Positions 1 to 8,490 are shown, numbered from the stretch's first letter. The stretch: DNA of 64,000 nucleotides from Alphaproteobacteria bacterium (GCA_030425145.1 JAUHVK010000016.1:41002-105001); one strand, 5' to 3'. Notes: generated by a model not told the origin, from the letters alone. Translations and numbers: made by a program.

Positions 1-649
1 GACCCCGGTCGATCACGTTGTCCAGCCGGTGTGTTGCCACGAAAGCCACATCGACTTGGCCTTCGAAGACAGCCATAGCCGACAGGTCATGACCGCCGGT
101 ATAAACCACACGGGAAAACTCTTCCTCAAGCTCCTTGCCGATGACTTCAGTAAAGGAAACCCGCGGTAGCAGATTGCCCGAGGTCGAGGCCGGGTCGGTC
201 AGACCGACGACCGTTCCTGGCAGGTCTTCAATTGTCTTGATCCCGGAGTCCGAGCGCGAGACGAGCACGGCCTTGTAACCGGGGCCATCCTCCTGGAAGT
301 GGCCCTTGTGTTTCGCATAGGTCGCAAAGACCTTGAGCGAGGGGTCTCTCTCCTGTGCAATCACGTAGGAATAAGGACCGTGCATGCCGATGTCGACAAA
401 ACCGCCTAGCATTGCCTCGACCACCGACGCATAGGACGTTGGCAGGAAGAATTCGACATCCTTGCCGGTCGCTGCCTTGAGCTTGTTGACCATCGGCTGA
501 TAGAGCGACAACTCCTGTGTCGTTTCTTCGGTCGGGATCATCGAGAAACGCAGGACATCGGGGTCCTTGCATTCCTGCGCTGCGACCATACCGCCGGTTG
601 CGATCGCGATGCCGAAAATGGCGACTCCGATTGCGCTGTGTTTTGTCAT
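1..649 (-). CDS. phnD: Phosphonate-type ABC transporter substrate-binding protein (PhnD-like), 3' end beyond the window
   Basis: Periplasmic binding protein of a phosphonate/phosphate-ester type ABC importer. About 216 residues are visible; the C-terminus lies beyond the left edge. The start at 647-649 follows a strong AGGAGG ribosome site. A short hydrophobic signal sequence ends near AAQE. The mature part then shows PhnD-type features: an RFSMIPTEE start, a YQPMVNKLKAATGKDVEF stretch, and a domain with GPYSYV followed by GLTDPASTSGNLLPR. It lies 50 bases downstream of the iron alcohol dehydrogenase on the same strand, so the two are probably one operon. The family call is firm. The exact ligand (phosphonate, phosphite or aminoethylphosphonate) is inferred only from the neighbours. 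Confidence 0.85.
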   Translation of the reverse strand, partial: MTKHSAIGVAIFGIAIATGGMVAAQECKDPDVLRFSMIPTEETTQELSLYQPMVNKLKAATGKDVEFFLPTSYASVVEAMLGGFVDIGMHGPYSYVIAQERDPSLKVFATYAKHKGHFQEDGPGYKAVLVSRSDSGIKTIEDLPGTVVGLTDPASTSGNLLPRVSFTEVIGKELEEEFSRVVYTGGHDLSAMAVFEGQVDVAFVATHRLDNVIDRG

Positions 650-699
650 TTGACTTCCTCCTCTTGAGATTTTGGCATTTTGCCTTCACTTCGTTCGGT

Positions 700-1824
700 T
701 CATGCAGCTGACAGTTTTATGACGTCCTGCCGTGTCGCGGCGGCGAGGAAGTTCTCCTTGCTGCCGACAAAATTCTTCCCGCGCTCCCCGGCAAAAGCCT
801 CGTCGACGATGGCCACACATTTTTCTGCGGGGACCCCATGATCGGCAAACCGTGTGCCGACATCCAGTCTGTTGAGGAACCGGGTCAACTCAACGGAACC
901 GGCCTCTAGGTCGTCGCCGAAGATTTCCTTGAGCGCCGCTTCGCGGAACCCGCCCATGCCAATGACCGAACTCAGCACGGTCGGCAGTGTGAACGAGCAG
1001 GCAATGCCGTGCTGCACCCCCCAGCCCAGCGTGATCGGGTAGGACAGGTTGTGGGCAATTGCCGTTTTTGTATTTGAAAACGCGAGACCTGCACACAAAG
1101 ATGCTTCGGCCATATCACGGCGCAGATTGGCATTGCCCAGATCGCGCAACAGCTTTGGCAGCGCGTCAATTATCAGCCTTGCGGCGGCAACGGCGTGCCG
1201 CGCGGAGACAGGGTTCGCGTTGACGTTCCAGATGCTTTCGAGCGAATGCGACAAGGCGTCCAGCCCGGTAGCCATCGTAAGCCCGTAGGGTTTGCCCAAC
1301 ATCAGTTCGGGGTCGACAAAAGCCGTTTCGGGGTAGAGGCGCGGGTGGGCGAGCGAGTATTTCTTGCCCTGCGCCTCGTTCCAGACAGTCGCCCAGCATG
1401 TCACTTCGCTGCCCGTACCGGCGGTCGTGGGGACCGCGATGATGGGCAGGAAGGAAAACGCATCGGCACCTTCTTTCGTTTCGAGGAATGTCGCAACTCG
1501 ATCAAAGGACCCGCCGGCTGCCGCAAATACCTTGGCAGAATCGATGACCGATCCGCCGCCCAGTGCGACAATCACCTCGATTTCATCAAGTCCGGCAAAT
1601 TTGGCTGACTGCCGACGGAGCAGTTCATAGTCGGGGTTGGGAGCAACGTCTTCGATCGTCAGTACCGGCGCCCCGGCTTGGCTCGCCAGGGTGTTGGCCA
1701 ACTCGGGGAAAGGTGAATCTGGATAGGTGACCAGAGCATACCGACGGCCGCCGATCAAATCCGCGAGAGAGCGGAACTGCCCATCTCCAAAGATCACTTT
1801 CACCGGGTTTTGATAGTTCCACAT
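700..1824 (-). CDS. Iron-containing alcohol dehydrogenase, phosphonate-associated type
   Basis: A cytoplasmic NAD(P)-dependent group III (iron) alcohol dehydrogenase of 374 residues, the usual family length. Seen are the nucleotide-binding GGGSVIDSAK (about 89-98), PTTAGTGSE (about 132-140) and the metal-ligand region TGLDALSHSLES (about 187-198) followed by two further histidines near 258 and 272. In phosphonate operons a member of this family is associated with phosphonoacetaldehyde-type chemistry. The PhnD-like gene downstream and the LysR gene upstream support that reading, but the substrate is not shown by sequence. The 112-base gap to the divergent LysR gene should hold both promoters. 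Confidence 0.85.
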   Translation of the reverse strand: MWNYQNPVKVIFGDGQFRSLADLIGGRRYALVTYPDSPFPELANTLASQAGAPVLTIEDVAPNPDYELLRRQSAKFAGLDEIEVIVALGGGSVIDSAKVFAAAGGSFDRVATFLETKEGADAFSFLPIIAVPTTAGTGSEVTCWATVWNEAQGKKYSLAHPRLYPETAFVDPELMLGKPYGLTMATGLDALSHSLESIWNVNANPVSARHAVAAARLIIDALPKLLRDLGNANLRRDMAEASLCAGLAFSNTKTAIAHNLSYPITLGWGVQHGIACSFTLPTVLSSVIGMGGFREAALKEIFGDDLEAGSVELTRFLNRLDVGTRFADHGVPAEKCVAIVDEAFAGERGKNFVGSKENFLAAATRQDVIKLSAA

Positions 1825-1936
1825 AGTCGCCCTCGTTGCTCAGTTCGGCCGCCAGATTCAGCATGTTTCCGAACCATGCAGAGTAGAAAGGTATTAAACA
1901 AATTGATTGTTTAGATGCTATCTATATACTGAAGCT

Positions 1937-2809
1937 ATGCTTAGATCAGAACTCAGAGCCTTTGATGCTGTTGCCAGAAACAACGGGTTCTCCCGTGCCG
2001 CAAAGGCTCTGAACGTCAGCCAGCCAACGCTTTCGACACAAGTCAAAGCGCTGGAGCAAAGATACGAGATTGAACTGTTCAATCGCGTTGGAAGAAGCGT
2101 GCGATTGACCGCACCGGGCAAGGAATTGTTTGAGGCCACGACGCGTCTTATGCAGGCTGAACGGGACGCGACCGAGCTGCTTGAAAGTTATCAGGGGCTC
2201 CACAGCGGGTCGCTGAATCTTGCCGCGGTCGGGCCATTCCACGCGACAGACATGATTGTCGCGTTCAAGAATGCCTATCCCCTCATCGGTGTCGAAGTCC
2301 GCTTTGGCAATTCCGTACGATGCTTCGAACGGATTCTTTCCTACGAAGCGGATGTCGGTATCATCGCCGAGGTTCCCGCGGACAAGCGGGTCACCACTTT
2401 ACCATACAGTACTCATGAGGTCGTCGTTTTCGTCAACGCCCACCATCCTTTTGCATCTCGTACTGAAATCGAATTCTCCGAATTGGCGGGTCAGAAGGTC
2501 TTGCGTCGGGAGCCGGGATCAACCACCCGAATGGCGATTGAGAGTGCCCTAATGGAACGCGAAATTGAAACCGAAAACATTCTCGAACTCGGAAGTCGCG
2601 AAGCGATCTGGAAAGGTGTGGAGCAAGGATTGGGCATCGGCTTTGTAGCTGATTTCGAGTTCGTGCCCCATCCAAACCTGCGGGCCGTTCGTATTTCAGA
2701 TATGGATGTCCGCACCAAGTATTTTCTCGCCTATCTGACGGAAAGGTCTAGCTCCAAGCTGATCGCCAACTTCTGCAAGGTGGCATTGGATCTAGTTGGT
2801 GAGGCATAG
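1937..2809 (+). CDS. LysR-family transcriptional regulator, aminoethylphosphonate-catabolism type
   Basis: A DNA-binding regulator of 290 residues if translation begins at the ATG at 1937. A TTG ten codons upstream is open but gives a poor LysR N-terminus. The N-terminal winged helix-turn-helix is clear (FDAVARNNGFSRAAKALNVS, then QPTLSTQVKALE). The rest is a periplasmic-binding-like effector domain. It is transcribed away from the alcohol dehydrogenase and PhnD genes and is the natural candidate for their control. LysR members of this kind are known beside aminoethylphosphonate genes; that specificity is inferred from context. Confidence 0.85.
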   Translation: MLRSELRAFDAVARNNGFSRAAKALNVSQPTLSTQVKALEQRYEIELFNRVGRSVRLTAPGKELFEATTRLMQAERDATELLESYQGLHSGSLNLAAVGPFHATDMIVAFKNAYPLIGVEVRFGNSVRCFERILSYEADVGIIAEVPADKRVTTLPYSTHEVVVFVNAHHPFASRTEIEFSELAGQKVLRREPGSTTRMAIESALMEREIETENILELGSREAIWKGVEQGLGIGFVADFEFVPHPNLRAVRISDMDVRTKYFLAYLTERSSSKLIANFCKVALDLVGEA

Positions 2810-3213
2810 CTGATCCCAAGCAACTTTGAGTGTGAACGTCACGTGAGTGAGACACCTATCGATGATCCAGAGCAAGACTAAGCGACCAGTGCAGTTCAAA
2901 CTGAAGGAAAACACACGTGAATCCATTCTGATCTAGTGGTACCGCAAAGGATCGGCGGCAGGGTTGTCCGGTTCTCGCTGATCTGTTCCGCTAGCGGCGA
3001 AGTTTCGGCCCGAGTTCGGACGAATCGACACCAGCGAATGTCCCATCTGGTGACGTCTGCCGCGTTGCGATACGACGAGTTCTGCAAATGCAAGCGTATA
3101 GTGTCAGCAATAGCTGCAACTGCACAAGTCCGGATTGTCCCGCATCTATCCTCTTCAGCTCGGGCGCCACGAAGGTCCGGTCCTGAGATTTTTCGCAGTA
3201 GATGGCTTTGAAG
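2810..3213. other. Non-coding stretch, nothing recognised
   Basis: About 400 bases between the LysR gene and the toxin gene. The open frames here are short, mutually overlapping and without family features. No tRNA, clear terminator or repeat was recognised. Confidence 0.5.
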
Positions 3214-3546
3214 TTAGTCTGCGAACACCGGTCTTGCCGACGCGAGCCTCATCCAGTCCCGACTGCCGAATGCGACGAGAGCGAGATAAACAATTCCGGT
3301 ATCTAAATCCGGTTTGAATACGATGGTCAGTCGGTGACCTGCGCCGCCATGGCGCACGAGCCATCCGTCCAGCTTGCCGCTGAGGCGAGCACCGGATTTT
3401 GGGTTTTCGGCAATTTTCTGGATAACGGCATCGATTTCATCGAGCCTTCGGCTTGCTGCAGCGACGTCACCGTCGGTCACGTCGACAATATGATCAACGA
3501 TACCGATAAGGTCCCGTTCAAAGAACGGATGCCTGATAAAACGCAT
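3214..3546 (-). CDS. parE: RelE/ParE-family toxin
   Basis: A 110-residue small basic protein of the RelE/ParE toxin fold. It begins MRFIRHPFFERDL and carries the family pattern of two N-terminal helices followed by beta strands (RLDEIDAVIQKIAENPKSG, then HRLTIVFKPD). Members either poison gyrase or cleave mRNA; which applies here cannot be told. Its ATG shares one base with the stop codon of the upstream antitoxin gene (TGATG arrangement), so the pair is translationally coupled, as expected for a type II toxin-antitoxin operon. An in-frame start 26 codons upstream is rejected because it would lie within the antitoxin gene. Confidence 0.85.
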   Translation of the reverse strand: MRFIRHPFFERDLIGIVDHIVDVTDGDVAAASRRLDEIDAVIQKIAENPKSGARLSGKLDGWLVRHGGAGHRLTIVFKPDLDTGIVYLALVAFGSRDWMRLASARPVFAD

Positions 3547-3821
3547 CAGGTCTTCTGAGCCATCGCCGCAAGATGGGCCCGCGCGCCTGCGGTGACGTCT
3601 GAGGCTTCGCCGACGGGTTCCCATTGGTCGAGTGGGAGAGACAGGCGGCGTTCCAGTTCTGCCTCAAACAAAGACCGTTCACGATCCCGCTCTGCCTTGG
3701 CCTTCGCCAATTCACCCGAGACCGCCGCGCTCATGTTCGGGTACTCGCCCGCTTCAACCAGCTCCTTGGCGAAAGTGTAGGCCGTGTCGGTAAAGCTGAC
3801 AGATTGCTTTTGAACGCTCAT
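3546..3821 (-). CDS. parD: ParD-like (ribbon-helix-helix) antitoxin
   Basis: A 91-residue acidic protein. The N-terminus (MSVQKQSVSF) followed by a helix with EAGEYPNMSAAVSGELAKAK fits a ribbon-helix-helix DNA-binding antitoxin. The C-terminal tail is charged and would wrap the toxin. It precedes and overlaps the toxin gene by one base, the usual order. Antitoxins of this type normally repress their own promoter together with the toxin, so an operator is expected in the bases just upstream (3822-3880), but no clean palindrome was picked out there. Confidence 0.8.
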   Translation of the reverse strand: MSVQKQSVSFTDTAYTFAKELVEAGEYPNMSAAVSGELAKAKAERDRERSLFEAELERRLSLPLDQWEPVGEASDVTAGARAHLAAMAQKT

Positions 3822-4380
3822 GGCAGACTCCTTGGTGCTCCAGTAGACTACCAAGTATTGCAATGTCTGGCAAGCTGTGCAGGCCGGCAAGGCGTAGTGC
3901 GTCGATAGCCTTGCGGCCTCACCGCAGCGTCGCACCCAGGCCCCCGGTTTACCCGCCTCGCGAGCACGTCCCTCCCCGGCCGCTCCGCCGGATTGCACTC
4001 TGGTCTGTTTTGGCCCGAGGCCGAAACGATCCCGCCGCTGCATCCGTCTCCCGCGTCCGGTCGGGCCGCTTGCCTGCTCGTGTCGGGCAAACCTACCGTC
4101 AAAACACACACACATGAGTGCGGAAGCATATCCTCCGGATGGCCCCCAAATCAGCCCGCGTCAAGGATCGCAAAACTTTTCGGCGAGGACGGGGCCTGTG
4201 GCTTGGGGCGGTCCCGTGCGTGAGCGCGGGCCTGTGTCAGTTGCTGCGCGTGGAAAACTTTTGCGCCCGGCAAGCCGGCGGCTGCGCTGTCCCTGACCTG
4301 GGCAGATTCGGAAACCAGGCATTCGGCCATGCCCCCACACTCACGTGGTGGCCTTGGAACCGAATACTGGAGACCAGACA
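3822..4380. other. Non-coding stretch upstream of the DUF2493 gene
   Basis: About 560 GC-rich bases. Several long open frames cross it on both strands, as is usual at this GC content, but none shows a recognisable protein. The left part must hold the antitoxin promoter and the right part that of the DUF2493 gene. No RNA gene or insertion sequence was recognised. Confidence 0.45.
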
Positions 4381-5299
4381 TGGCTTACGACCAAGCGAAC
4401 ACTTACGAGACCATCGAACTTTTCGGGCTGACCGAGAAGGACGCACAGCTCCCGATCCCGGAAGATCACGTCCTGACCGACCGCATCATCCGCGAGAGCT
4501 TCGAGGCTCTGCTTGGTCAGTTGCGCGGGACCGGGCTCGAAGCAGAAATCGAACCGCTGGCCCATGGGCTCGCGACGATCCTGCAGCGCCGCAAGGTGGC
4601 GCTCGGCAAGGAGGTCGACCGCACCGCCGACAAGATCGGCGCGCTGGCAAAATCCCACGACGGATCGGAGATCGCCGAGACCGCGCTCGAAGAAGCGCAG
4701 GCGCGCTTCCTGCAGTTGCGCGAGATCGTCGGCGCCATCGAGGTGATGAGCGAGGCGGCGGCGGAATGCTACGAGATCGAGACCAGTCACGCCTTCATCC
4801 CGGCAGCGGGCTCGCGGGCGAGCGTTCGGGCGCAAGAGACCGGGGCGGTCTTCGAGGCGCGGCAGCTCCTCGAGCAGCACGACCGCGAGACTGCCGAGAA
4901 ATCGAAAGTCGAGGGGGTGCTCCTGATCGTCTCAGGCGCCACCGACTGGACCGATGTCGATGTGATCTTCAACACGCTCGACAAGGTTCGCGAACGGATC
5001 AAGCAGAACCGCAACCAGGAGATCTTCCTCTGCCACAAGGGTGGCAAGCACGGGGCGGAAATGATCGCCGCCCGTTGGGCGCGCGCCCGCGGGATAGCGC
5101 AGGCGCGCTTTGATCCGCGCATGGGCGGGCGGCTCCGTTCAAGTGCAACGACGAAATGCTGGACGACATGTTCGCGGCCACAGGCGTCGTGCTCTTCGGC
5201 GGCAACGGGGTCGCGCTGAACCTCGGGCAGAAAGCGGAAGCGAAAGGCCTGACAGTCATGCGGGTTGCGGACCCGGCGAAGACGGCGTCGCAGGAGTGA
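4381..5299 (+). pseudogene. DUF2493 (SLOG, YspA/cpYpsA-related) protein, frameshifted near its end
   Basis: The first ~250 residues read as a roseobacter-plasmid DUF2493 protein. A long acidic helical part is followed by a nucleotide-binding SLOG core with VLLIVSGATDWTD, then FLCHKGGKHGAEMIAARWARA. Within the run GGGCGGGCGG near 5125-5135 the frame is lost. The natural C-terminus continues one frame away as APFKCNDEMLDDM, then VVLFGGNGVALNLGQKA, to a stop at 5297-5299. One missing base explains this. As written, the protein runs to 5219 with a scrambled tail lacking the final SLOG strand and helix. Either the gene is broken or the G-run was misread. A strong terminator follows the correct-frame stop. 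The biological role of the family is unclear. Confidence 0.8.
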
Positions 5300-5307
5300 A
5301 TTGAGAG

Positions 5308-5329
5308 GGTCGCCTTCGGGCGGCCTTTT
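5308..5329 (+). terminator. Rho-independent terminator after the DUF2493 gene
   Basis: A GGTCGCC/GGCGGCC stem (one G-U pair) closes a TTCG tetraloop and is followed directly by TTTT. It lies nine bases after the frame-corrected stop at 5299, which supports that stop as the true end of the gene. Confidence 0.8.
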
Positions 5330-5457
5330 CGTCATGTCTCATGGACGTGGTGGTGCCCTCTCGTCCATTTTGCCTAGCAATTTTATTTTTTGATAGGTAT
5401 ATGCATGCCAAGCAAAACCTGAAATTGATAGGCATGATTTCTCTCAGCAGTATCGCA

Positions 5458-6450
5458 ATGAGCGCCTACACCGATCTGGTACGGCTCCTGAAGGATGACG
5501 CCTTGTCCGGTGTTCAAGGCAAGCCAACGCTCAAAGAGCGCGGCGACAAGGCCTATTGGTACGCCGCGCGACGCGTCGGAACGGAGATGCGGTTCATCTA
5601 TATCGGCGAGGACAGTGACGAGACGCGTGCGCGCATCGACCGGATTGAGGAGCTGCGCGCGACCGCCAAGGATCGGCAGGCGGAACGGTCTCGGCTTGTC
5701 CGCCTCTTGCGCGCCGAAGGCATGACACCCACCGACCGGGCAACCGGGTCCATCCTGTCTGCGATGGCCGCGGCCGGCACCTTCCGGTTGGGTGGCACCA
5801 TCGTCGGGACAAACGCGTTCCGGCTCTATGAAGGTGAGCTTGGCATTCGCCTTCCCCTGGGCGGTACGGCCAACACCGGCGACATCGACATCGCGCAGTT
5901 CGAAAAGCTCAGCGTGGCGTTGCAAGATCAGGTTGACCCCGGTCTGGCCGAGACCTTCTCGGCGCTCAAATTTGATCCCTTACCGGCTCTTGACCAAGGT
6001 CAGACTTGGCGATGGGTCCAGGGTGGCAGCGGCCAGTTGGTCGAGTTTCTGACACCTGCGTCCGGGGATGAAACCACACGTGATCTGCCAGCCTTGGGCG
6101 TGAATGCCCAAGGATTGAACTATCTGAACTTCCTGATCGCTGAGCCGATCCATGCGGCGGCGATCTATCGATCCGGCATTCTCGTGCAGGTGCCGCGCCC
6201 GGAGCGCTATGCAATCCACAAACTGATCATTGCCGACCGGCGCCGCGACGGAGCAGGGAGCCTCAAATTGGCGAAGGACCGGGAGCAGGCCGCGTTCCTG
6301 ATTGAGGCGATGGCCGAGGACCGGCCCGATGATCTTGCCGGTGCCTATGCCACCGCCATGGAGGTTGGACCGCGCTGGCGAGAGCATCTTGGTAACTCGT
6401 TGAAGCGGATGCCGGAGACGAAGGCGGTCCTTGAGAGCTTGGGCACATAA
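5458..6450 (+). CDS. GSU2403-family nucleotidyltransferase-fold protein (NTP_transf_8 type)
   Basis: A predicted polymerase-beta-fold nucleotidyltransferase of 330 residues. The catalytic region is clear: GTNAFRLYEGELGIRLP, followed by the acidic DIDIA motif expected to bind the metal-nucleotide. The N-terminal part (YTDLVRLLKDDALSGVQGKP, YWYAARRVG, FIYIGEDS) is that of the GSU2403 group. Substrate and role are unknown; related folds modify toxins, tRNA or antibiotics. The ATG at 5458 was chosen; one at 5434 is also possible. The AT-rich leader contains TTGATAGG twice. It sits between two toxin-antitoxin pairs, hinting at a conflict or stability function, which is inference only. Confidence 0.75.
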   Translation: MSAYTDLVRLLKDDALSGVQGKPTLKERGDKAYWYAARRVGTEMRFIYIGEDSDETRARIDRIEELRATAKDRQAERSRLVRLLRAEGMTPTDRATGSILSAMAAAGTFRLGGTIVGTNAFRLYEGELGIRLPLGGTANTGDIDIAQFEKLSVALQDQVDPGLAETFSALKFDPLPALDQGQTWRWVQGGSGQLVEFLTPASGDETTRDLPALGVNAQGLNYLNFLIAEPIHAAAIYRSGILVQVPRPERYAIHKLIIADRRRDGAGSLKLAKDREQAAFLIEAMAEDRPDDLAGAYATAMEVGPRWREHLGNSLKRMPETKAVLESLGT

Positions 6451-6483
6451 TAGTCGAGTTGAAGACGCTCGGAATCCACCCAG

Positions 6484-6804
6484 CTACTGATCTGCCGCTC
6501 TCAGGATCGCATGCCAATCCTGCCCTGCTCCCAGCACGCGCAAAATAACCAACTGATCTCCTTCGACCCGATAGATGATCAGATGCTCAGCACTGGGATG
6601 AATGCGCACAGGCGGATCGAATTCTGGGCGCTCACGGGCCATCTCCGGCATGAAAAGCAACCGATCAAAGGTATCTTCTATGATATCGGTGTAGCGATCG
6701 GCCTGCGCCATCGACCATGCCTGCGCCGTATAAAGCCAGATGTCTTCCAGATCGCGTTGGGCTGCTGGCGTCAGCCGGTAGGCGATGGGATTACTTGCGG
6801 ACAT
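6484..6804 (-). CDS. parE: RelE/ParE-family toxin (second module)
   Basis: A 106-residue ParE-type toxin: MSASNPIAYRLTPAAQRDLE then DIWLYTAQAW, a helical hairpin, and the C-terminal beta part HPSAEHLIIYRVEGDQLVILRV, typical of the ParE branch whose members act on DNA gyrase. Its start lies 14 bases inside the end of the antitoxin gene, so translation is coupled. It is clearly more canonical than the toxin at 3214-3546, and the two are too different to be a recent duplication. Confidence 0.88.
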   Translation of the reverse strand: MSASNPIAYRLTPAAQRDLEDIWLYTAQAWSMAQADRYTDIIEDTFDRLLFMPEMARERPEFDPPVRIHPSAEHLIIYRVEGDQLVILRVLGAGQDWHAILRAADQ

Positions 6805-7036
6805 GTTTCTCCCGCATCCGCGCCTTGAACGTTTTGAAGTCGAACGGCGCGGGGTCACCGCTCTTGAGGCCTTCATCGATCGCTTGCTGCAAAGCTTCGA
6901 TCGCTTGAGCGCGCTCTTGGTCACGGCGGATGAGGTGGCGCACATAATCGCTGGTATTGCTGAAGCTGCCATCCTTCAGGCGTGCTTCAACCCAAGACTT
7001 CATCGGATCGGGAAGAGATACATTCATAGTGGCCAT
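6791..7036 (-). CDS. parD: ParD-family antitoxin
   Basis: An 81-residue antitoxin. The N-terminus MATMNVSLPDPMKSWVEARL, then SNTSDYVRHLIRRD, is the ParD ribbon-helix-helix domain that forms dimers on operator DNA; the C-terminal helix would neutralise the toxin. The start at 7036 is preceded by a strong AAGGAGG. Toxin and antitoxin overlap by 14 bases. A 6-bp inverted repeat upstream (7052-7077) is a candidate autorepression site. Confidence 0.9.
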   Translation of the reverse strand: MATMNVSLPDPMKSWVEARLKDGSFSNTSDYVRHLIRRDQERAQAIEALQQAIDEGLKSGDPAPFDFKTFKARMREKHVRK

Positions 7037-7051
7037 AGCAATCCTCCTTCT

Positions 7052-7077
7052 TGGTATAGGCATATCATGGAATACCA
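7052..7077 (-). promoter_or_regulatory. Candidate ParD operator
   Basis: A perfect inverted repeat TGGTAT...ATACCA with a 14-base spacer, 16 bases upstream of the parD start. The spacing and position suit binding of a ribbon-helix-helix antitoxin over the promoter. The site is seen; the function is inferred. Confidence 0.5.
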
Positions 7078-7719
7078 GATTTTGTCAAAAAATATGGCAA
7101 ACCTTGCCACATCCGCAGCCACCTTGAGCTTTGCCCGTGCGTCGAAGTGCGGAGGCTATCCCGGCAATGTTGTCTGTGACCAGAAGCTGTGTCGGGAGTT
7201 GCTATTGGCGTGGCCCTTTCTTCGTGTCTCATGGAGCGCGTCGACGCGTGATCGGCAGCTCACGGCGTCCAGCACCGTCATCGCTCTACCCGGTTCGTCA
7301 GAGTGCGGCCTATCCGCATCGGTGCGGGCTTGGCATCGTGCGCACCTCACCCACATCGTCACCAGCGCAAGACGCGAGGGGTCGAGACGTCGCACATGAG
7401 GCTGAAGACCTGCACGTCCCTCGGGTGGTGTTTCGGAACATCTCATCAAAGCGGGCGGGCTCCGTCAGCACTCCGGCCAGGCTTGGCGGGACACGGACGC
7501 GGATGGTGGCGTCGGCGTGATGGCAAGGATCATCCGGATCACTCCTTTTTGCTCATAGATGTGGATCGCATGGGGTCGGCCCAATCGTGCCCTGCACTTC
7601 GCTTCGGCAAGCACAAATACGGCTTCCACGGCGGAGCCGCGGACCCTCCGCATTTGCGCTTGCGACCGGGCCTCTTTCCCCGTGCTGGCAGCTCCCCATC
7701 GCAATAAGGAGTAACCCAA
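7078..7719. other. Long stretch without a recognisable gene
   Basis: About 640 bases. Open frames are present on both strands but are mutually overlapping and carry no family features. The last bases contain an AAGGAG ribosome site (7707-7712) for the small gene that follows. The rest may be decayed coding DNA at the boundary of the mobilization module. Confidence 0.45.
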
Positions 7720-7926
7720 ATGACCAACCACTACGTCGCCACCGTCCCCGTCAAGTTCACCGACACCGATGGCCAGGAGCGCACCCGCTTCCAACGCGTG
7801 GGTGCCATGTTCCGCAACACCCGCAACGGGGATGGCTCGGAGTTCTTCAGCCTCAAGCTCGACTTCCCGGTCGCGGTCTCGGAGCTGGTGATGTTCCCAC
7901 CGAGCGCGAAAGATCCCCAGGACTAA
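7720..7926 (+). CDS. Small conserved plasmid-type protein, unknown function
   Basis: A 68-residue protein (MTNHYVATVPVKFTDTDGQE, then TRFQRVGAMFRNTRNGDGSEF) with alternating hydrophobic strands, probably a small beta-rich fold. Short proteins of this style commonly sit upstream of mobilization genes in Rhodobacteraceae; that is recollection of context, not a proven role. It is preceded by an AAGGAG ribosome site and followed by a GC stem-loop. No catalytic motif is visible. Confidence 0.7.
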   Translation: MTNHYVATVPVKFTDTDGQERTRFQRVGAMFRNTRNGDGSEFFSLKLDFPVAVSELVMFPPSAKDPQD

Positions 7927-7942
7927 ATCCTCTGACGAGGAT

Positions 7943-7973
7943 GGGCCGCCTCATGACGATCTTGGGGCGGCCC
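7943..7973 (+). other. GC-rich stem-loop after the 68-residue gene
   Basis: GGGCCGCC and GGCGGCCC form a perfect 8-bp stem with a 15-base loop. No T-run follows, so it is not a classical terminator. It could slow RNA decay or form part of the transfer-origin region. Confidence 0.5.
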
Positions 7974-8490
7974 GATCCCTGTTCCAGGGATGCCGGGTCC
8001 GGCGGTCAGATCGCCCGAGGCGACCTCACGAAGCCGCCGGTCGCTGCGTATTGAACGGACGCACTTCTCCCGGAATGATCAGGCCGCGACAGACCGGCCA
8101 GTCCGCCTCAAGGGGGCCATCCACAAAAACAGGCAGGCCAGGGCCTCCCGGTTTTTGCGGCAGAGATTTGGCTGAGCCAAATCTGGCCCTCCTTGACCCT
8201 GCCTGTCCGCCCTGTCGGTGGGGTTTGCGCCCGCCCGCGGTTCCGTCCGAACACATGCGTGTTCGGTCAGACCCTCGGGCGATGCTGGGGAAGGGGGCCT
8301 TTGAGGCTGGAGGCTGTGCTGGTTGTGAGGGCGGCAGAGCCGCGTCCCTGCGGGCCGCGGCGTGAAGTGGACACCAAGGCTGCCTGAGACTGAATGCAAC
8401 GTAAGTATATAATTGACAGTATGATATATGATCGTAAGGTAGGGGCAGCCTTGGTGGAAGGTGGCAGGAAATAGGGGGTCTTTCTTCCGC
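7974..8490. other. Inverted-repeat-rich region upstream of the mobilization genes: candidate oriT
   Basis: About 500 bases with no convincing gene, just upstream of a MobC-like gene and a relaxase gene. Two perfect inverted repeats are visible: AGATTTGGC-TGA-GCCAAATCT at 8164-8184 and CCGAACAC-ATGC-GTGTTCGG at 8247-8266. Between them lies GACCCTGCC, which resembles the IncP-type nick consensus. An AT-rich tract (about 8400-8435) before the mobC-like gene could be its promoter. An origin of transfer at this place relative to mobC and relaxase would be normal. The nick site is inference. Confidence 0.45.

Noticed and set aside
5458..6450. AbiEii-type type IV toxin
   Set aside because: The sequence around the catalytic motif and the N-terminus fit the GSU2403 group better, and no AbiEi-type partner gene is adjacent.
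7943..7973. Rho-independent terminator after the 68-residue gene
   Set aside because: The stem is good but there is no following T-run; listed only as a stem-loop.
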